DNA from: Ochrobactrum sp. BTU1
GTDB taxonomy: Bacteria > Pseudomonadota > Alphaproteobacteria > Rhizobiales > Rhizobiaceae
Length of the DNA: 64,000 nucleotides
Assembly: GCA_018798825.1 (NCBI GenBank)
Contig: CP076354.1
Coordinates: 558,001 to 622,000, forward strand
Reading direction: 5' to 3'
Positions 43,647 to 52,698 of this stretch are shown here, piece after piece. The translations under genes and the position numbers were made by a program. Under the pieces are notes generated by a model that saw only the letters and a program-made list of their open reading frames with translations, made no database searches and was not told where the DNA came from. Each line of letters opens with the position of its first letter. The stretch's first letter is position 1.

Positions 43647-46600
43647 ATGGCGACTGTTGTTCTGCAGGCGGTGGGCGCTGCCGTCGGTGGCATTTTTGGC
43701 CCTGTGGGTGCTGCCATCGGCGCAGGGCTTGGCGCAATGGGTGGTTATGCCATCGATACGGCTATCATTAACTCCACCCGCCATATGGAAGGGGCAAGGC
43801 TCAACAGCGGGCGCGTGGCAACAGCTGAAGAAGGAGCAGCTCTGCCGTTCGTCTATGGCACGGCAAGACTTTCCGGCACATTGATCTGGGCGACACGGCA
43901 TGAGGAAAAGAAAACGACTGAACGGCAGGGTGGTAAGGGCGGTCCGAAGGTGACCTCCTACAGCTATTTCGGTAACGCAGCCTATGCTGTTGCAGAGGGG
44001 GAAATAGCTGGCATTCGCCGTGTCTGGGTCGACGGGCAGGAGCTTGATCTTACCGAAATCGAATTGCGCATTTATCACGGCACGGATACGCAGCAGCCCG
44101 ATCCGCTGATTGAAGCCAAGCAAGGCACAGGCAATGCTCCCGCCTATCGCGGAACGGCCTATGTCGTGTTTGAGCGTATTCCGCTTGATGTCTATGGCAA
44201 TCGCCTGCCGCAGTTTCAGTTTGAGGTTCTGCGTCCGGTTGGGAAGCTGGCGCGAGATGTCCGTGCTGTCGCACTTATTCCAGGCTCAACCGAGTTCGGT
44301 CTTTCACCAACTCCCGTTACGGATCGACCGTCGCCCGGTGAAAGCCGCACGCTTAATCGCAATGCAAAACGCGGCCGCAGCGATTGGACGGTTGCTATGG
44401 ATGAGCTGCAGTCGCTTTGTCCTCAGTTGCAGCATGTGGCGATTGTCCTGCCGTGGTTTGGCGATGACTTGCGCGCGGGATATTGCCAGATACGCCCCGG
44501 TGTTACGCATCAGAGTGCTTTGTCGTCGAGCCCGACATGGAAAGTTGAGAATGTTACGCGCGGCGGAGCGCATCTGATTTCCCAGAGCGGTGAGGGAGCG
44601 GCCTATGGTGGTACGCCATCCGACCAAAGTGTGGTGGATGCAATCCGCGATGCCAAGGCGCGCGGCCTGAAAGTAACGCTATATCCTTTCATCATGATGG
44701 ACGTTCCCGCCGGCAACTCGCTGCCGTCGCCTTATGGCGGTGTGGGACAATCCGTTTACCCATGGCGTGGGCGCATAACCTGTAGTCCCGCGATTGGTAT
44801 CTCTGGATCACCTGACAAGACGCTGGAAGCAGCCGATCAGGTTGCAGCTTTCGTCAACGGAACATGGGGTTACAGACGTTTTCTGAATCACTGTGCAAGC
44901 CTCGCAATGCAGGCGGGCGGAGTTGATGCGTTTTTGCTGGGTTCCGAACTGCGTGGTCTTACCAGCATCCGCGACATCCGCGACAGCTTTCCGTTTGTAA
45001 CCCATCTCTGCACGCTTGCAGCCGAAATGCGCACGAAGCTTGGGCAGAGCTGCCGCATCAGTTATGGCGCGGACTGGACTGAATATTTCGGCTATCAAGC
45101 GCAGGATGGCACTGGCGATCTCTTCTTTAATCTCGACGCGCTGTGGGCGCATCCAGCCATCAATGCCATTGGTATCGACAATTACATGCCGCTTTCTGAT
45201 TGGCGAGACGGCGACCTTGATGGCGGCAACCCTGATGGTTTTGAAGGCGCTTACGATCTTGATGGTCTGAGCAGCAACATCGAAGCGGGTGAGGGCTTCG
45301 ACTGGTATTATGCCAATCGTGAAAACCGCGAGCAGCGCAAGCGCACGCCAATCACGGATGGGCTTGCGGGCAAGCCATGGGTTTACCGATATAAAGACAT
45401 TCGCTCATGGTGGAGCAACCCGCACTATAATCGCATTGATGGTGCTGAGGCTCTTGCGCCAACTGCATGGGCACCACAATCAAAGCCCATATGGTTCACC
45501 GAACTGGGATGCCCGGCGGTCGATAAAGGACCAAACCAGCCGAATGTGTTCCCTGATCCGAAATCCTCGGAAAACGCGACACCCTATTTTTCGAATGGAG
45601 CGCGTTCCGATATTGCCATGGATCGCTTTCTGCGGGCGCATTATCACTACTGGCCGGATAGGAACCCAGTTTCCCCCATCTATGGCGGGTCGATGCTCGA
45701 CATGGATCGCGTCTATCTCTGGTCATGGGATACGAGACCTTTTCCGGAGTTTCCGCTGAAAGCCGACGTGTGGGGAGACACACCAAACTGGCGGTTGGGA
45801 CATTGGCTCAATGGCCGCATGAGCGGTGTTGCACTTGATGAGCTTATTGCAGCTATCTTCGCAGATTTCGGTTTGCCGGAAGCAGACTGCACAGGCGCGG
45901 ATGGGCATCTGACTGGCTTCGTGATTTCAGAGCCCAGCACGGCTCGCGGTGTGCTGGAGCCACTGATGAGTGTGTTTGGTGTGCACGGCTTTGAGCAGTC
46001 AGGGCAGTTCAAGTTCCGCAGCATTGGTCGTGCGGCTCCTGTACTTGACGTGGCGGCTACGCTTGTCGAACCGACCGATGGCGAAGCGCTGACCGCGGTT
46101 CTTGAGGATCAGGGCGATTTACCTTCGGTAGCTGAACTTTATTGCAACGATCCGCTGCGTGATTTTCAGGTGGTAGGTGCATCGGTGCGGCGCGATATGG
46201 GCCAAGGCACGGAAAGCCTCAGCCTTTCCGGCTCAATGGAAATGGGACAGGCGACTGCACTCGCGGAAGCCTGGATGGCGCGCCGTTATGCAGAACGGCG
46301 GACAGCGAGCTTCTCATTGCCGTGGTCTGAGGCTGCCCTGCATGTCGGTGATCGTGTGCGGCTCGATATGCTGGGCGGTGGTCGCGATTATGTTGTGTCG
46401 TCTCTTGAAGACGGAGAGGTGCGGGTGGTCAAGGCTGTAGCGCTGGCACCCAATGTGGCTTTTGCTGATAGGGGAGAAACGCCGCAGCTGACGCCGGGCG
46501 GACCTGTTTCGGATATGAAGCCGATATTTCATCTCATCGACCTGCCACTCTGGCCAGGTGCTGAAGATCCGGCTGGTCAGTTGCGTATTGCGTGTCATGC

Positions 46601-47453
46601 AAAGCCGTGGCGTGGGGTCGCGACTTATGCCTCGCCCTCCGGTGACGGCTTTGCCGAGCGTGGCCTGATCGGCGAACGCGCCGTTATGGGTGAGCTGACA
46701 GCTCCATTGCCCGGAGGGGCAAGTGGGCGACTTATCGATGGTCAAACACTGGAACTGGTGCTGTATTCGGGTGAGTTGGAATCGAAACCGTTCACGCAAA
46801 TCCTGAATGGTGCCAATACCGCGCTTGTGCAGTCCTCTGATGGAAAATGGGAGGTACTGCAGTTCCTTGCGGCTGAAGAAATCGGCCAGAACCATTGGCG
46901 CTTAAGTCGTCTTTTGCGCGGGCAGCTTGGCACAGAGGCCGCTAGCCTCAATGAAAAGCCGACGGGTACGCCCTTCATCCTGCTGGATGGGGGCGTTCAA
47001 AGCATCGGTTTGCAAACATCTGAAATCGGGTTGGAACTCAACTGGCGCATTGGGGCGGCCGGTAAATCGTTCTCGGATGATTTTTTCGACACCGTAAAAG
47101 CAACCGGCGGTGTGCAGGCGTTGAAACCATTGAGTCCTGTTCACCTCAAAGCAGAGCGGCTCAGTAATAATGATCTGTTGTTCGGCTGGATCAGGCGCGG
47201 CCGTGTTGATGCCGATAGCTGGCTTGGGGAAGAGATTCCACTGGGTGAAGAGCGCGAAGCCTATCAGGTCGAAATCTGGCGTTCGGATGTGCTTGTCCGA
47301 AGCGTTCAGGTGCAAGCGGCTTCCTGGATTTACCCCAGTGCAGATCGGCTTTCGGATTTGGGTAGCAGCGACTTCCAGCTTCGCGTTGCAATGGTGAGTT
47401 CTAAAATCGGAGCAGGGGATTTTGCTTCCATTGATATTTCAAACGGAACCTGA
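43647..47453 (+). CDS. GTA gp15: large tail tip / host-recognition protein
   Basis: A 1268-residue protein, the largest of the cluster. A Gly/Ala-rich N-terminal hydrophobic segment (about residues 1-45) is followed by a baseplate J-like region. A TIM-barrel glycosidase-like part spans about 240-720 (ITDGLAGKPWVYRYKDIRSWW, WFTELGCPAVDKGPNQPNVF), and beta-rich tip-attachment domains fill the remainder. The barrel keeps an ELGCPAVDKGPNQPN motif. One intact frame, equal in build to the GTA 'megatron'. Confidence 0.92.
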   Translation: MATVVLQAVGAAVGGIFGPVGAAIGAGLGAMGGYAIDTAIINSTRHMEGARLNSGRVATAEEGAALPFVYGTARLSGTLIWATRHEEKKTTERQGGKGGPKVTSYSYFGNAAYAVAEGEIAGIRRVWVDGQELDLTEIELRIYHGTDTQQPDPLIEAKQGTGNAPAYRGTAYVVFERIPLDVYGNRLPQFQFEVLRPVGKLARDVRAVALIPGSTEFGLSPTPVTDRPSPGESRTLNRNAKRGRSDWTVAMDELQSLCPQLQHVAIVLPWFGDDLRAGYCQIRPGVTHQSALSSSPTWKVENVTRGGAHLISQSGEGAAYGGTPSDQSVVDAIRDAKARGLKVTLYPFIMMDVPAGNSLPSPYGGVGQSVYPWRGRITCSPAIGISGSPDKTLEAADQVAAFVNGTWGYRRFLNHCASLAMQAGGVDAFLLGSELRGLTSIRDIRDSFPFVTHLCTLAAEMRTKLGQSCRISYGADWTEYFGYQAQDGTGDLFFNLDALWAHPAINAIGIDNYMPLSDWRDGDLDGGNPDGFEGAYDLDGLSSNIEAGEGFDWYYANRENREQRKRTPITDGLAGKPWVYRYKDIRSWWSNPHYNRIDGAEALAPTAWAPQSKPIWFTELGCPAVDKGPNQPNVFPDPKSSENATPYFSNGARSDIAMDRFLRAHYHYWPDRNPVSPIYGGSMLDMDRVYLWSWDTRPFPEFPLKADVWGDTPNWRLGHWLNGRMSGVALDELIAAIFADFGLPEADCTGADGHLTGFVISEPSTARGVLEPLMSVFGVHGFEQSGQFKFRSIGRAAPVLDVAATLVEPTDGEALTAVLEDQGDLPSVAELYCNDPLRDFQVVGASVRRDMGQGTESLSLSGSMEMGQATALAEAWMARRYAERRTASFSLPWSEAALHVGDRVRLDMLGGGRDYVVSSLEDGEVRVVKAVALAPNVAFADRGETPQLTPGGPVSDMKPIFHLIDLPLWPGAEDPAGQLRIACHAKPWRGVATYASPSGDGFAERGLIGERAVMGELTAPLPGGASGRLIDGQTLELVLYSGELESKPFTQILNGANTALVQSSDGKWEVLQFLAAEEIGQNHWRLSRLLRGQLGTEAASLNEKPTGTPFILLDGGVQSIGLQTSEIGLELNWRIGAAGKSFSDDFFDTVKATGGVQALKPLSPVHLKAERLSNNDLLFGWIRRGRVDADSWLGEEIPLGEEREAYQVEIWRSDVLVRSVQVQAASWIYPSADRLSDLGSSDFQLRVAMVSSKIGAGDFASIDISNGT

Positions 47454-47471
47454 ACTTAGAAAGGAAAAGTC

Positions 47472-47678
47472 ATGATCGAAGATAAGCCTTGGTATCTTTC
47501 TCGCACAGTCTGGGCAGGCCTTGTTGCCCTGTTTCTATCACTTGCTGGAGCTTTTGGTCTGGTCAGTGAAACTGTGGATCAGGGGGCTTTGACAGATATT
47601 TTGTTGCAACTTGCTACAGCTATTGCCGGCCTTATCGCCGTTTTTGGGCGCATAGGGGCAACTTCACGCATTTCATAA
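47472..47678 (+). CDS. Small membrane protein after GTA gp15 (holin-like)
   Basis: A 68-residue protein with two hydrophobic segments (TVWAGLVALFLSLAGAFGLV and ILLQLATAIAGLIAVFG) and polar ends. AGGA precedes the ATG. Its place at the end of the operon and topology suggest a holin-like role in particle release, but it may only be a membrane accessory. No endolysin gene is adjacent. Confidence 0.7.
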   Translation: MIEDKPWYLSRTVWAGLVALFLSLAGAFGLVSETVDQGALTDILLQLATAIAGLIAVFGRIGATSRIS

Positions 47679-47711
47679 TTTTATAATCCGTGATAGCAAG
47701 GTTTTGAAAAG

Positions 47712-47759
47712 ATGCATGAAACCGGAATATTGACTGATGTTCCGGTTGATATTATGCAT
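47712..47759 (+). terminator. Inverted repeat at the end of the GTA cluster
   Basis: AACCGGAA/TTCCGGTT (47720-47727 with 47740-47747), framed by ATGCAT at 47712-47717 and 47754-47759. No long T run, so termination would be weak or factor-dependent. Confidence 0.45.
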
Positions 47760-47779
47760 AAAAACAACAGTTTAGAATG

Positions 47780-47813
47780 GCTTCAATCCGGATATGGGGT
47801 TGAAGCTGTTTTA
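47780..47813 (+). terminator. Probable terminator of the GTA operon
   Basis: GCTTCAA, 13-nt loop, TTGAAGC, then TGTTTTA. Second hairpin after the last GTA gene and before feuN. Confidence 0.5.
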
Positions 47814-47892
47814 TGAGCATAATTTCCTTTGTGTCGACAGGCAGAGTGTATCGTTCATGCATCGTTCAGCTGGGAGGCGCTATATAAGGGAC

Positions 47893-48192
47893 ATGATGAA
47901 ACAGAACCCTGCTCTCAAAATTTTCGCGCTTCTGGCCGTTAGCATTGGTCTGTTGCCGGCTGATGCCGGTGCCCTGCCAATTGCGACGCCACAGAAGTCC
48001 AATCTTCTGGTCGCTGCCGCTGGTGATTGCGCGGCAGTTGGAGAACAAGTGGCAGCCTCACAGGGTGGCCAATTGGCCAAGGCAACACCAACCACGCAAA
48101 ATGGTCGTGCCATGTGTGTGATCGTTGTGCTCGTACCTGGCCGCGATGGCGAACGCCCGCGCCGTGTAGAAGTGGCCGTCCCCGCACAGTAA
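47893..48192 (+). CDS. feuN: FeuN-like periplasmic regulator of FeuQ
   Basis: A 99-residue precursor: signal peptide about residues 1-27 (IFALLAVSIGLLPADAGA), then a small domain with two Cys (GDCAAVGEQVAASQGGQLA; GRAMCVIVVLVPGRDGERPRRVEVAVP). In Sinorhizobium meliloti a small periplasmic protein encoded just before feuP-feuQ, FeuN, restrains the FeuQ kinase and is essential. Size, export signal and position agree. ATG 47893 or the adjacent ATG 47896; AAGGG upstream. Confidence 0.75.
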   Translation: MMKQNPALKIFALLAVSIGLLPADAGALPIATPQKSNLLVAAAGDCAAVGEQVAASQGGQLAKATPTTQNGRAMCVIVVLVPGRDGERPRRVEVAVPAQ

Positions 48193-48217
48193 TGCGTTCC
48201 TGCGAGGAGCTTTAAAC

Positions 48218-48907
48218 TTGCGTATCCTGATCGTTGAAGACGACAAGGACCTGAACAGGCAGCTCTCGGATGCGATGGTTGCCACGGGCTATGTTGTCGA
48301 TAGTGCCTTTGACGGCGAAGAAGGTCATCATCTCGGTGATACCGAGCCTTATGATGCCGTGATCCTCGATATCGGTCTGCCGCAGATGGATGGCATTAGC
48401 GTTGTTGAGCGTTGGCGCCGCAGCGGTCGTACAATGCCTGTTCTCATGCTGACCGCCCGTGATCGCTGGAGCGATAAGGTTGCAGGTATCGATGCTGGTG
48501 CCGACGATTATGTCGCAAAGCCTTTTCATATCGAAGAAGTGCTGGCGCGACTGCGTGCGCTTATCCGACGCGCTGCCGGGCATGCTTCGTCGGAGCTGGT
48601 GTGCGGTCCGCTGCATTTGGACACCAAGACCTCAAAGGCCAGTATTGACGGTGTGGCGCTGAAGCTTACCTCGCACGAATATCGGCTGCTTTCCTATCTG
48701 ATGCATCATATGGACGAAGTGGTGTCGCGCACCGAACTGGTCGAGCATCTTTACGATCAGGATTTTGACCGAGATTCCAATACGATTGAAGTCTTTGTCG
48801 GCCGCTTGCGCAAGAAGATGGGCGTTGACTTGATCGAAACGGTACGTGGCATGGGCTATCGTATCCGTTCGGAAGGAAATACAGATGTGAAAGGGAGCGG
48901 GAACTGA
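48218..48907 (+). CDS. feuP: OmpR/PhoP-family response regulator FeuP
   Basis: A 229-residue regulator: receiver domain (residues 1-115) with phospho-acceptor Asp51 and Lys in VAKPFH, then a winged-helix DNA-binding domain (about 128-220; TSHEYRLLSYLMHHMDEVVSRTELVEHLYDQDFDRDSNTIEVFVGRLRKK). Starts at TTG with GAGGAG eight bases upstream. In Sinorhizobium FeuP controls cyclic-glucan export (ndvA) and osmoadaptation. The stop overlaps the feuQ start (CTGA). Confidence 0.88.
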   Translation: MRILIVEDDKDLNRQLSDAMVATGYVVDSAFDGEEGHHLGDTEPYDAVILDIGLPQMDGISVVERWRRSGRTMPVLMLTARDRWSDKVAGIDAGADDYVAKPFHIEEVLARLRALIRRAAGHASSELVCGPLHLDTKTSKASIDGVALKLTSHEYRLLSYLMHHMDEVVSRTELVEHLYDQDFDRDSNTIEVFVGRLRKKMGVDLIETVRGMGYRIRSEGNTDVKGSGN

Positions 48908-50292
48908 AGCTTCTTAGCATTTTCCCCCCTCTGCGTTCTCTTGCGATACGCGTCGTAACCCTTTCGACGCTTTGGGTCATTCTGGCGCTTGTTGTTGTCG
49001 CGACATTGATAAGCACGCTTTATGGCGATGCTGCGCGCAACAACTTTGAGCGGCTTCTGACTGCGCACCTTTTCAGTCTCGTCGGTGCCGTGAGCATCTC
49101 TCCGGAAGGCACTCTTCAAGGGCGTCCGGAGCTGGGCGAACTGCGTTATTCCAGTCCGCTTTCTGGCTGGTACTGGTCTGTAGATCCCGTTTCCTCAAAT
49201 ATTTCCGGCAAACTCCAGTCGCTGTCCTCGGTCGGGCGCATCGTGCCTGAAATGCCGATCACGCAGGCGCCCTTTGATAGCTCGTTTATGCGCAGCTACA
49301 CGCTGCCAGGCCTGAACGGTGAAGAGCTCTATATTGTCGAGACCGAAGTTGTTCTCGATAACGACAATCGCGTCGCACGCTTCCGTGTCATGGGCAATCT
49401 CAGCGAAGTGATGAATGAAATCTCAGACTTCAGAAGCAAGTTGGCTCTTTATCTGGCGATTTTCGGCATTGGCAGCGTGTTCATCAATGCTGGTATTATT
49501 CTCTTTGGTTTGCGACCACTTGATAAAGTGCGTCAGGCTTTAGCTGATATTCGCGAGGGACGATCGGCCAAACTCGACACGTCGCTGCCGCTGGAAATTG
49601 CACCGCTGGCAAACGAGATGAATGCGCTTATCGAGAATAACCGCCGCATTGTTGAGCGCTCGCGAACGCAGGTCGGAAATCTCGCCCATTCTTTGAAAAC
49701 ACCGCTTTCGGTGCTGACGAATGAAGCGCGCTCCATGGGTGGTGAACAGGGCCGCGTGGTGCTTGAGCAAAGCGAGGCCATGCAGGTTCAGATACAACAC
49801 TATCTCCAGCGCGCTCGGATTGCTGCGCAACGGGATAGCGTCGTATTTCGAACTCAGGTTACACCTGTGCTTGATCGTATGGAACGCGTAACTGCAAAGC
49901 TCAATCCGTCGTTCAATATTGCATTCAGAAATGTTTTGCCGGATGCAGTTTTCGCTGGTGAAAAGGAAGATCTGGAAGAAATTGTCGGTAATCTTCTGGA
50001 GAACGCAGGCAAATGGGGACGTCGACGGATCAAGATCGTTCTGCGACCTGCGGCGGATGTGCAACGCCAGTTCGAGATTCTGATTGAGGATGATGGCCCT
50101 GGTCTTGCTCCCGACAAGATTGATGCCGCATTGAAACGGGGTAACCGCGTTGATGAAACGAAGCCAGGCACTGGGCTTGGTTTGGCAATCGTTCAGGATA
50201 CGGTTCGTGAATATGGGGGCAGCTTGTTCTTGGGCAAAAGCAATCTTGGCGGCCTTCAGGTGCGCGTTGTGTTGCCGCTGACTGAAGATTGA
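48904..50292 (+). CDS. feuQ: Sensor histidine kinase FeuQ
   Basis: A 462-residue kinase if started at CTG 48904 (GGGAGCGGG just upstream, CTGA overlap with feuP). This start supplies LKLLSIFPPLRSLAIRVVTL and a complete first membrane helix. The next usable start (TTG 49006) would cut that helix off. Periplasmic sensor about residues 45-180, second helix about 185-205, HAMP, HisKA (NLAHSLKTPLSVLTNEA) and HATPase (EEIVGNLLENAGKWG; EDDGPGLAPDKI; GTGLGLAIVQ). Partner of FeuP; FeuN is thought to act on its periplasmic face. Confidence 0.85.
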   Translation: MKLLSIFPPLRSLAIRVVTLSTLWVILALVVVATLISTLYGDAARNNFERLLTAHLFSLVGAVSISPEGTLQGRPELGELRYSSPLSGWYWSVDPVSSNISGKLQSLSSVGRIVPEMPITQAPFDSSFMRSYTLPGLNGEELYIVETEVVLDNDNRVARFRVMGNLSEVMNEISDFRSKLALYLAIFGIGSVFINAGIILFGLRPLDKVRQALADIREGRSAKLDTSLPLEIAPLANEMNALIENNRRIVERSRTQVGNLAHSLKTPLSVLTNEARSMGGEQGRVVLEQSEAMQVQIQHYLQRARIAAQRDSVVFRTQVTPVLDRMERVTAKLNPSFNIAFRNVLPDAVFAGEKEDLEEIVGNLLENAGKWGRRRIKIVLRPAADVQRQFEILIEDDGPGLAPDKIDAALKRGNRVDETKPGTGLGLAIVQDTVREYGGSLFLGKSNLGGLQVRVVLPLTED

Positions 50293-50386
50293 TAGTTGTT
50301 TTTGCCACGAGGCAGACTAGAAGGTTAGAGTAATAGCTGCATCCTACGATAGTATGCATGCTCATTTTTATGAAGGCCGATTTGTT

Positions 50387-50833
50387 ATGACGATGGTATC
50401 AAGGTTTTCTGCTCCGTTTTTGATCGCTTCTATGGCGTTCGCTCTCTCTGCCTGCGGAACTTCCGGCGGCGGCAAGGGCTCAGGGCTGACTTCGCTTGGT
50501 GGGCTTTCCTCGAAAGCAGAAACACGTCCGGATCTGCTCGCGTCGCTCGGCAACGGACTCCTTGGCAGTTCAGCAGGTCAGCTGACAGCGGGCGACCGTA
50601 AGAAGGCACTTGAAGCGGAATATCGCGCGCTTGAATATTCTCCGGCAGGTAAAGCGGTTTCATGGAGTGGTAGTGGTTCGACTTCCGGCGATGTGACTGC
50701 CGCACAGCCTTATCAGGTGGGTTCTCAGAACTGCCGCCAATATACCCACACATTCTCGATTGGCGATGCGTCGCAAACCTCGCGCGGAACCGCTTGCCGG
50801 AATGCCGATGGCAGCTGGACCCCGCTTACATAA
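50387..50833 (+). CDS. Surface lipoprotein, RT0821/Lpp0805-like
   Basis: A 148-residue lipoprotein precursor: signal with lipobox ALSAC about residue 22, a Gly/Ser-rich spacer, then a conserved region LLGSSAGQLTAGDRKKALEAEYRALEYSPAGKAVSW. The C-terminal SQNCRQYTHTFSIG...GTACRNADGSWTPL pattern is that of 17-kDa-type surface antigens. MTMVSRF at 50387 gives the normal signal length; the upstream ATG (50354) has no site. Monocistronic by context. Confidence 0.8.
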   Translation: MTMVSRFSAPFLIASMAFALSACGTSGGGKGSGLTSLGGLSSKAETRPDLLASLGNGLLGSSAGQLTAGDRKKALEAEYRALEYSPAGKAVSWSGSGSTSGDVTAAQPYQVGSQNCRQYTHTFSIGDASQTSRGTACRNADGSWTPLT

Positions 50834-50988
50834 AGCCAAAGGTGCTTAAACAGTCATGCATGGAATGCATCGCTAAAATTTATCCCATGCGTATGTGCGG
50901 GCATAAATCGGCGTCCTTTGATTAAGCCTTTGCGGCGAATTGCCCTAGTCAGCCTAATTCCACGTCCTTCGAGTTGGTTTTTGCCTTC

Positions 50989-51007
50989 GCTGAGATTAAG
51001 TCTCAGC
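50989..51007 (+). promoter_or_regulatory. Hairpin directly in front of the ccmI start codon
   Basis: GCTGAGA, TTAAG loop, TCTCAGC, ending 1 nt before the ATG of ccmI. It covers the whole region where a ribosome binding site should be, and no Shine-Dalgarno is otherwise visible. Possible translational control element. Confidence 0.4.
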
Positions 51008-51008
51008 C

Positions 51009-52145
51009 ATGGAATTCTGGTTGACTGCCGCACTGCTGACTTTTGCAGCAACTTTGACTGTTTTGTTGCCGCTGACGCGGAACAAGCAAGAATTTTTGCC
51101 CCCTGAAAAAAACGATCTAGAGGTCTATCGAGACCAGTTGCGCGAAGTAGAGGCCGATGCTGCGCGCGGCATGATCGATGCTCCCAGCGCGGAGCAAGCA
51201 CGTATCGAAATTTCCCGTCGTATACTCAGTGCTGAAAAGAGCAGCGCCGACGCTGCTGCCGAGGTGAAAAAGGTTCGCTCAGGACGGTTGCTGGCTTTTT
51301 CAGCTGTATTGGCTGTCCCCCTTATCGCCTGGGGTGTCTATCCACTTTTTGGCGCGCCCGATACGCCGTCCATGCCACTTGCTGCACGCTTGGCTAACAG
51401 CCCACAGAACAGTTCGGTTGATGAGCTTATTGCCCGCGCTGAATCACACTTGGCTCAAAACCCCAATGACGCTCGCGGCTGGGATGTTCTGGCGCCGATT
51501 TATTTGCGTATAGGCCGAGGCGCCGACTCAGTGAATGCATATCGTTCGGCCATTCGTCTTGAGGGTGAAAATTTCCCTCGTATCCTTGGTCTTGGCGAAG
51601 CTTTGATTGCTGTTTCAGGTGGACCAATCACTGCAGAGGCAGAGGGTCTGTTTGAAAAAGCAGCAGCGCTCGAACCCAACGATATCCGCCCGCAATATTA
51701 TCTTGCACAGGGCGAAATGCAGGACGGCAATGCCGACAGCGCCATTACAAGGTTGCAGACTTTCCTTGATAATGCACCGAAAGATGCGCCATGGCGTGCT
51801 CAGGTTGAGCAGACAATTGCGCGCATTCGAGGATCGCTAGCACCGTCCGCGCCAGCCAAAGGACCCACGACAGACGACGTAGACGCTGCAGCATCCATGA
51901 GCCCGGAAGATCGTCAGGCGATGGTTGAGGGTATGGTTCAACGTCTTGATGAAAGTCTTCGCGAAAACAGCGGGGATATCGATGGCTGGAAGCGTCTCGT
52001 GCGCTCCTATATGATCCTCAATCGCCGCGATGCAGCACTCGATGCACTCAAACGTGGAGTTGCGGCGCTGGATGGTGAAAAGCGGACGGAGCTGACAAGC
52101 TTTGCCGCAGGACTAGGTTTGGAAGCAGGGAGCGCAACACAATGA
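51009..52145 (+). CDS. ccmI: Cytochrome c biogenesis protein CcmI (CycH)
   Basis: A 378-residue membrane protein that delivers apocytochrome c to the haem lyase. Helix 1 at about residues 4-20, a cytoplasmic loop with [35 protein letters not shown] (CcmI signature), helix 2 at about 95-113, and a periplasmic TPR region ([54 protein letters not shown]). First gene of ccmI-E-F-H; ATGA overlap with ccmE. Confidence 0.93.
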   Translation: MEFWLTAALLTFAATLTVLLPLTRNKQEFLPPEKNDLEVYRDQLREVEADAARGMIDAPSAEQARIEISRRILSAEKSSADAAAEVKKVRSGRLLAFSAVLAVPLIAWGVYPLFGAPDTPSMPLAARLANSPQNSSVDELIARAESHLAQNPNDARGWDVLAPIYLRIGRGADSVNAYRSAIRLEGENFPRILGLGEALIAVSGGPITAEAEGLFEKAAALEPNDIRPQYYLAQGEMQDGNADSAITRLQTFLDNAPKDAPWRAQVEQTIARIRGSLAPSAPAKGPTTDDVDAAASMSPEDRQAMVEGMVQRLDESLRENSGDIDGWKRLVRSYMILNRRDAALDALKRGVAALDGEKRTELTSFAAGLGLEAGSATQ

Positions 52146-52639
52146 GTGCAACTGCAGAAGGTAATGGACGCAACACGAAACCTGCAGGCAGCTTAGCCCG
52201 CACTGTCAGTCAGAGGAAGCGCAAGCGCCTCATGCTGATCGGCGGTGCGCTGGTCGTACTCGCAATCGCTGTCGGTCTTATGCTTATGGCCTTTAGCCAG
52301 GACATCCGTTTTTTCCGTACGCCAGCTGATTTGACAGAGCAGGAAATTACATCGGGTTCGCGGTTCCGGCTTGGTGGCCTTGTTGAAGAAGGCTCGGTTA
52401 CTCGTGAGGGTAGCGAACTTCATTTCACCGTCACGGACACAATCAAAACCGTCAATGTCGTGTTTGAAGGGATTGCGCCTGATCTGTTCCGCGAAGGTCA
52501 GGGAGTGGTTGCTGAAGGCCGTTTTGGCCCTGACGGTGTATTCCGCGCCGACAATGTTCTCGCCAAACACGATGAAAATTACGTACCAAAAGATCTCGCC
52601 GACAGCCTGAAGAAGAAAGGCGTGTGGGAGGGCCAATGA
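52142..52639 (+). CDS. ccmE: Haem chaperone CcmE (CycJ)
   Basis: A 165-residue periplasm-facing haem chaperone anchored by one helix (about residues 29-51). The OB-fold ends in [24 protein letters not shown], where His143 binds haem covalently. Basic N-terminus [10 protein letters not shown] sets topology. Starts by ATGA overlap with ccmI; its own stop overlaps a mini-ORF leading to ccmF. Confidence 0.95.
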   Translation: MSATAEGNGRNTKPAGSLARTVSQRKRKRLMLIGGALVVLAIAVGLMLMAFSQDIRFFRTPADLTEQEITSGSRFRLGGLVEEGSVTREGSELHFTVTDTIKTVNVVFEGIAPDLFREGQGVVAEGRFGPDGVFRADNVLAKHDENYVPKDLADSLKKKGVWEGQ

Positions 52640-52698
52640 TGAATATTGGACCAGTAATCGAGCCAGTAATTGAGATTGAAACTGGAAAAAGCCTATGA
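52636..52698 (+). CDS. 20-codon bridging mini-ORF between ccmE and ccmF
   Basis: ATG 52636 overlaps the ccmE stop (ATGA), and the mini-ORF stop overlaps the ccmF start (ATGA at 52695-52698). The peptide [20 protein letters not shown] contains a 12-nt tandem repeat (CCAGTAATCGAG/CCAGTAATTGAG). It would carry terminating ribosomes from ccmE across the 55-nt gap to ccmF. Whether the peptide itself matters is unknown. Confidence 0.5.
   Translation: MMNIGPVIEPVIEIETGKSL

Noticed and set aside
43278..44123. Minus-strand open frame (281 codons) across GTA gp14-gp15
   Set aside because: Antisense to two well-supported GTA genes.
33101..47813. Temperate prophage
   Set aside because: No integrase, repressor, replication genes, endolysin or flanking direct repeats; gene order and short tape measure match a GTA instead.
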